From the NCBI GenBank assembly GCA_035291605.1, contig DATDRS010000351.1, positions 1 through 5,657 on the forward strand: a DNA stretch of 5,657 nucleotides, written 5' to 3'. The stretch's first letter is position 1; every line of letters begins with the position of its first letter. Made by a program: the position numbers and the translations under genes. The DNA comes from DATDRS01 sp035291605 (lineage in GTDB: Bacteria > Chloroflexota > Anaerolineae > Anaerolineales > UBA6663). The notes below the pieces were generated by a model, which was not told the DNA's origin, did not search any database, and worked only from the letters and a program-made list of their open reading frames with translations. Below, one piece after another: positions 5,468 through 5,657 of this stretch.

Positions 5468-5657
5468 CCGCCCCAGATACGCCTTCCGCATCAATTCATT
5501 GTTCAGCAAATTCTCCGCCTTGTCCGCCAGCACCACGCGCCCGGTCTGCAGGACATAGCCCCGGTGGGCAATGGACAACGCCATGTTCGCGTTTTGCTCC
5601 ACCATGAAAATCGTCGTGCCCTGCCGGTTGATCTGTTGGATGATCTCGAAGTTTTGC
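5465..5657 (-). CDS. livF: Branched-chain amino acid ABC transporter ATP-binding protein LivF, C-terminal 63 residues
   Basis: The minus strand is open from the right edge to TGA at 5467-5465 and encodes the end of a LivF-type ATPase. The segment GTTIFMVEQNANMALSIAHR and the tail GYVLQTGRVVL...LMRKAYLGR closely follow the known LivF C-terminus, including VEQNAN, where LivF proteins carry Gln at the switch position held by His in LivG. LivF is the cytoplasmic motor subunit that, with LivG and permeases LivH/LivM, imports branched-chain (and sometimes other) amino acids or amides. The Walker motifs lie beyond the window. It is transcribed in the same direction as the NTPase operon, 114 nt upstream of it, and is usually the last gene of a liv cluster; the substrate range is not readable here. 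Confidence 0.9.
   Translation of the reverse strand, partial: QNFEIIQQINRQGTTIFMVEQNANMALSIAHRGYVLQTGRVVLADKAENLLNNELMRKAYLGR

Noticed and set aside
5372..5657. Plus-strand frame from ATG 5372, open to the right edge (starts MTKRKTHKQT)
   Set aside because: Most of it is antisense to livF and no ribosome binding site precedes it. The basic N-terminus is within the intergenic gap but is not enough to support a gene.

Overview
The window is GC-rich bacterial DNA with short intergenic gaps and standard bacterial start sites (ATG or GTG behind purine-rich ribosome binding sites). Nothing in it fixes the taxon. A zinc-ribbon threonine synthase, a LivF-type ABC ATPase, a stand-alone class III cyclase and a P-loop/TPR protein together would fit an environmental bacterium such as a Chloroflexota (Anaerolineae-like) genome; that placement is inference from gene style only.

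Layout. Bases 1-179 (minus) hold the N-terminus of a SAM-dependent methyltransferase that runs off the left edge. A 73-bp divergent gap (180-252) carries a palindromic -10-like element and a ribosome binding site, then a threonine synthase-like PLP enzyme reads rightward (253-1470). A convergent gap (1471-1548) holds two hairpins: a perfect 15-bp stem starting on the last base of the thrC stop codon, and a 7-bp stem that probably ends the opposing operon. From 5350 down to 1549 three minus-strand genes are packed with gaps of 24 and 19 nt: a membrane-anchored P-loop NTPase with C-terminal TPRs, a fold-type I class V aminotransferase-like enzyme, and a stand-alone class III nucleotide cyclase. 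A 114-bp gap (5351-5464) containing a 10-bp inverted repeat separates them from the C-terminal end of a livF gene (5465-5657, minus), which enters from the right edge.

How the genes may work together. The NTPase, aminotransferase-like enzyme and cyclase look like one transcription unit. The encoded parts are a membrane-tethered ATPase with a protein-binding TPR tail, a PLP enzyme of unknown substrate and a second-messenger synthase. This combination does not match a pathway I know and is the most interesting part of the window, but a joint function is inference. The thrC-like gene and livF both concern amino-acid metabolism or uptake; they lie on either side of the operon, and the sequence does not show that they are co-regulated. 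There are no tRNA or rRNA genes, CRISPR arrays, transposases or attachment sites that I can see.
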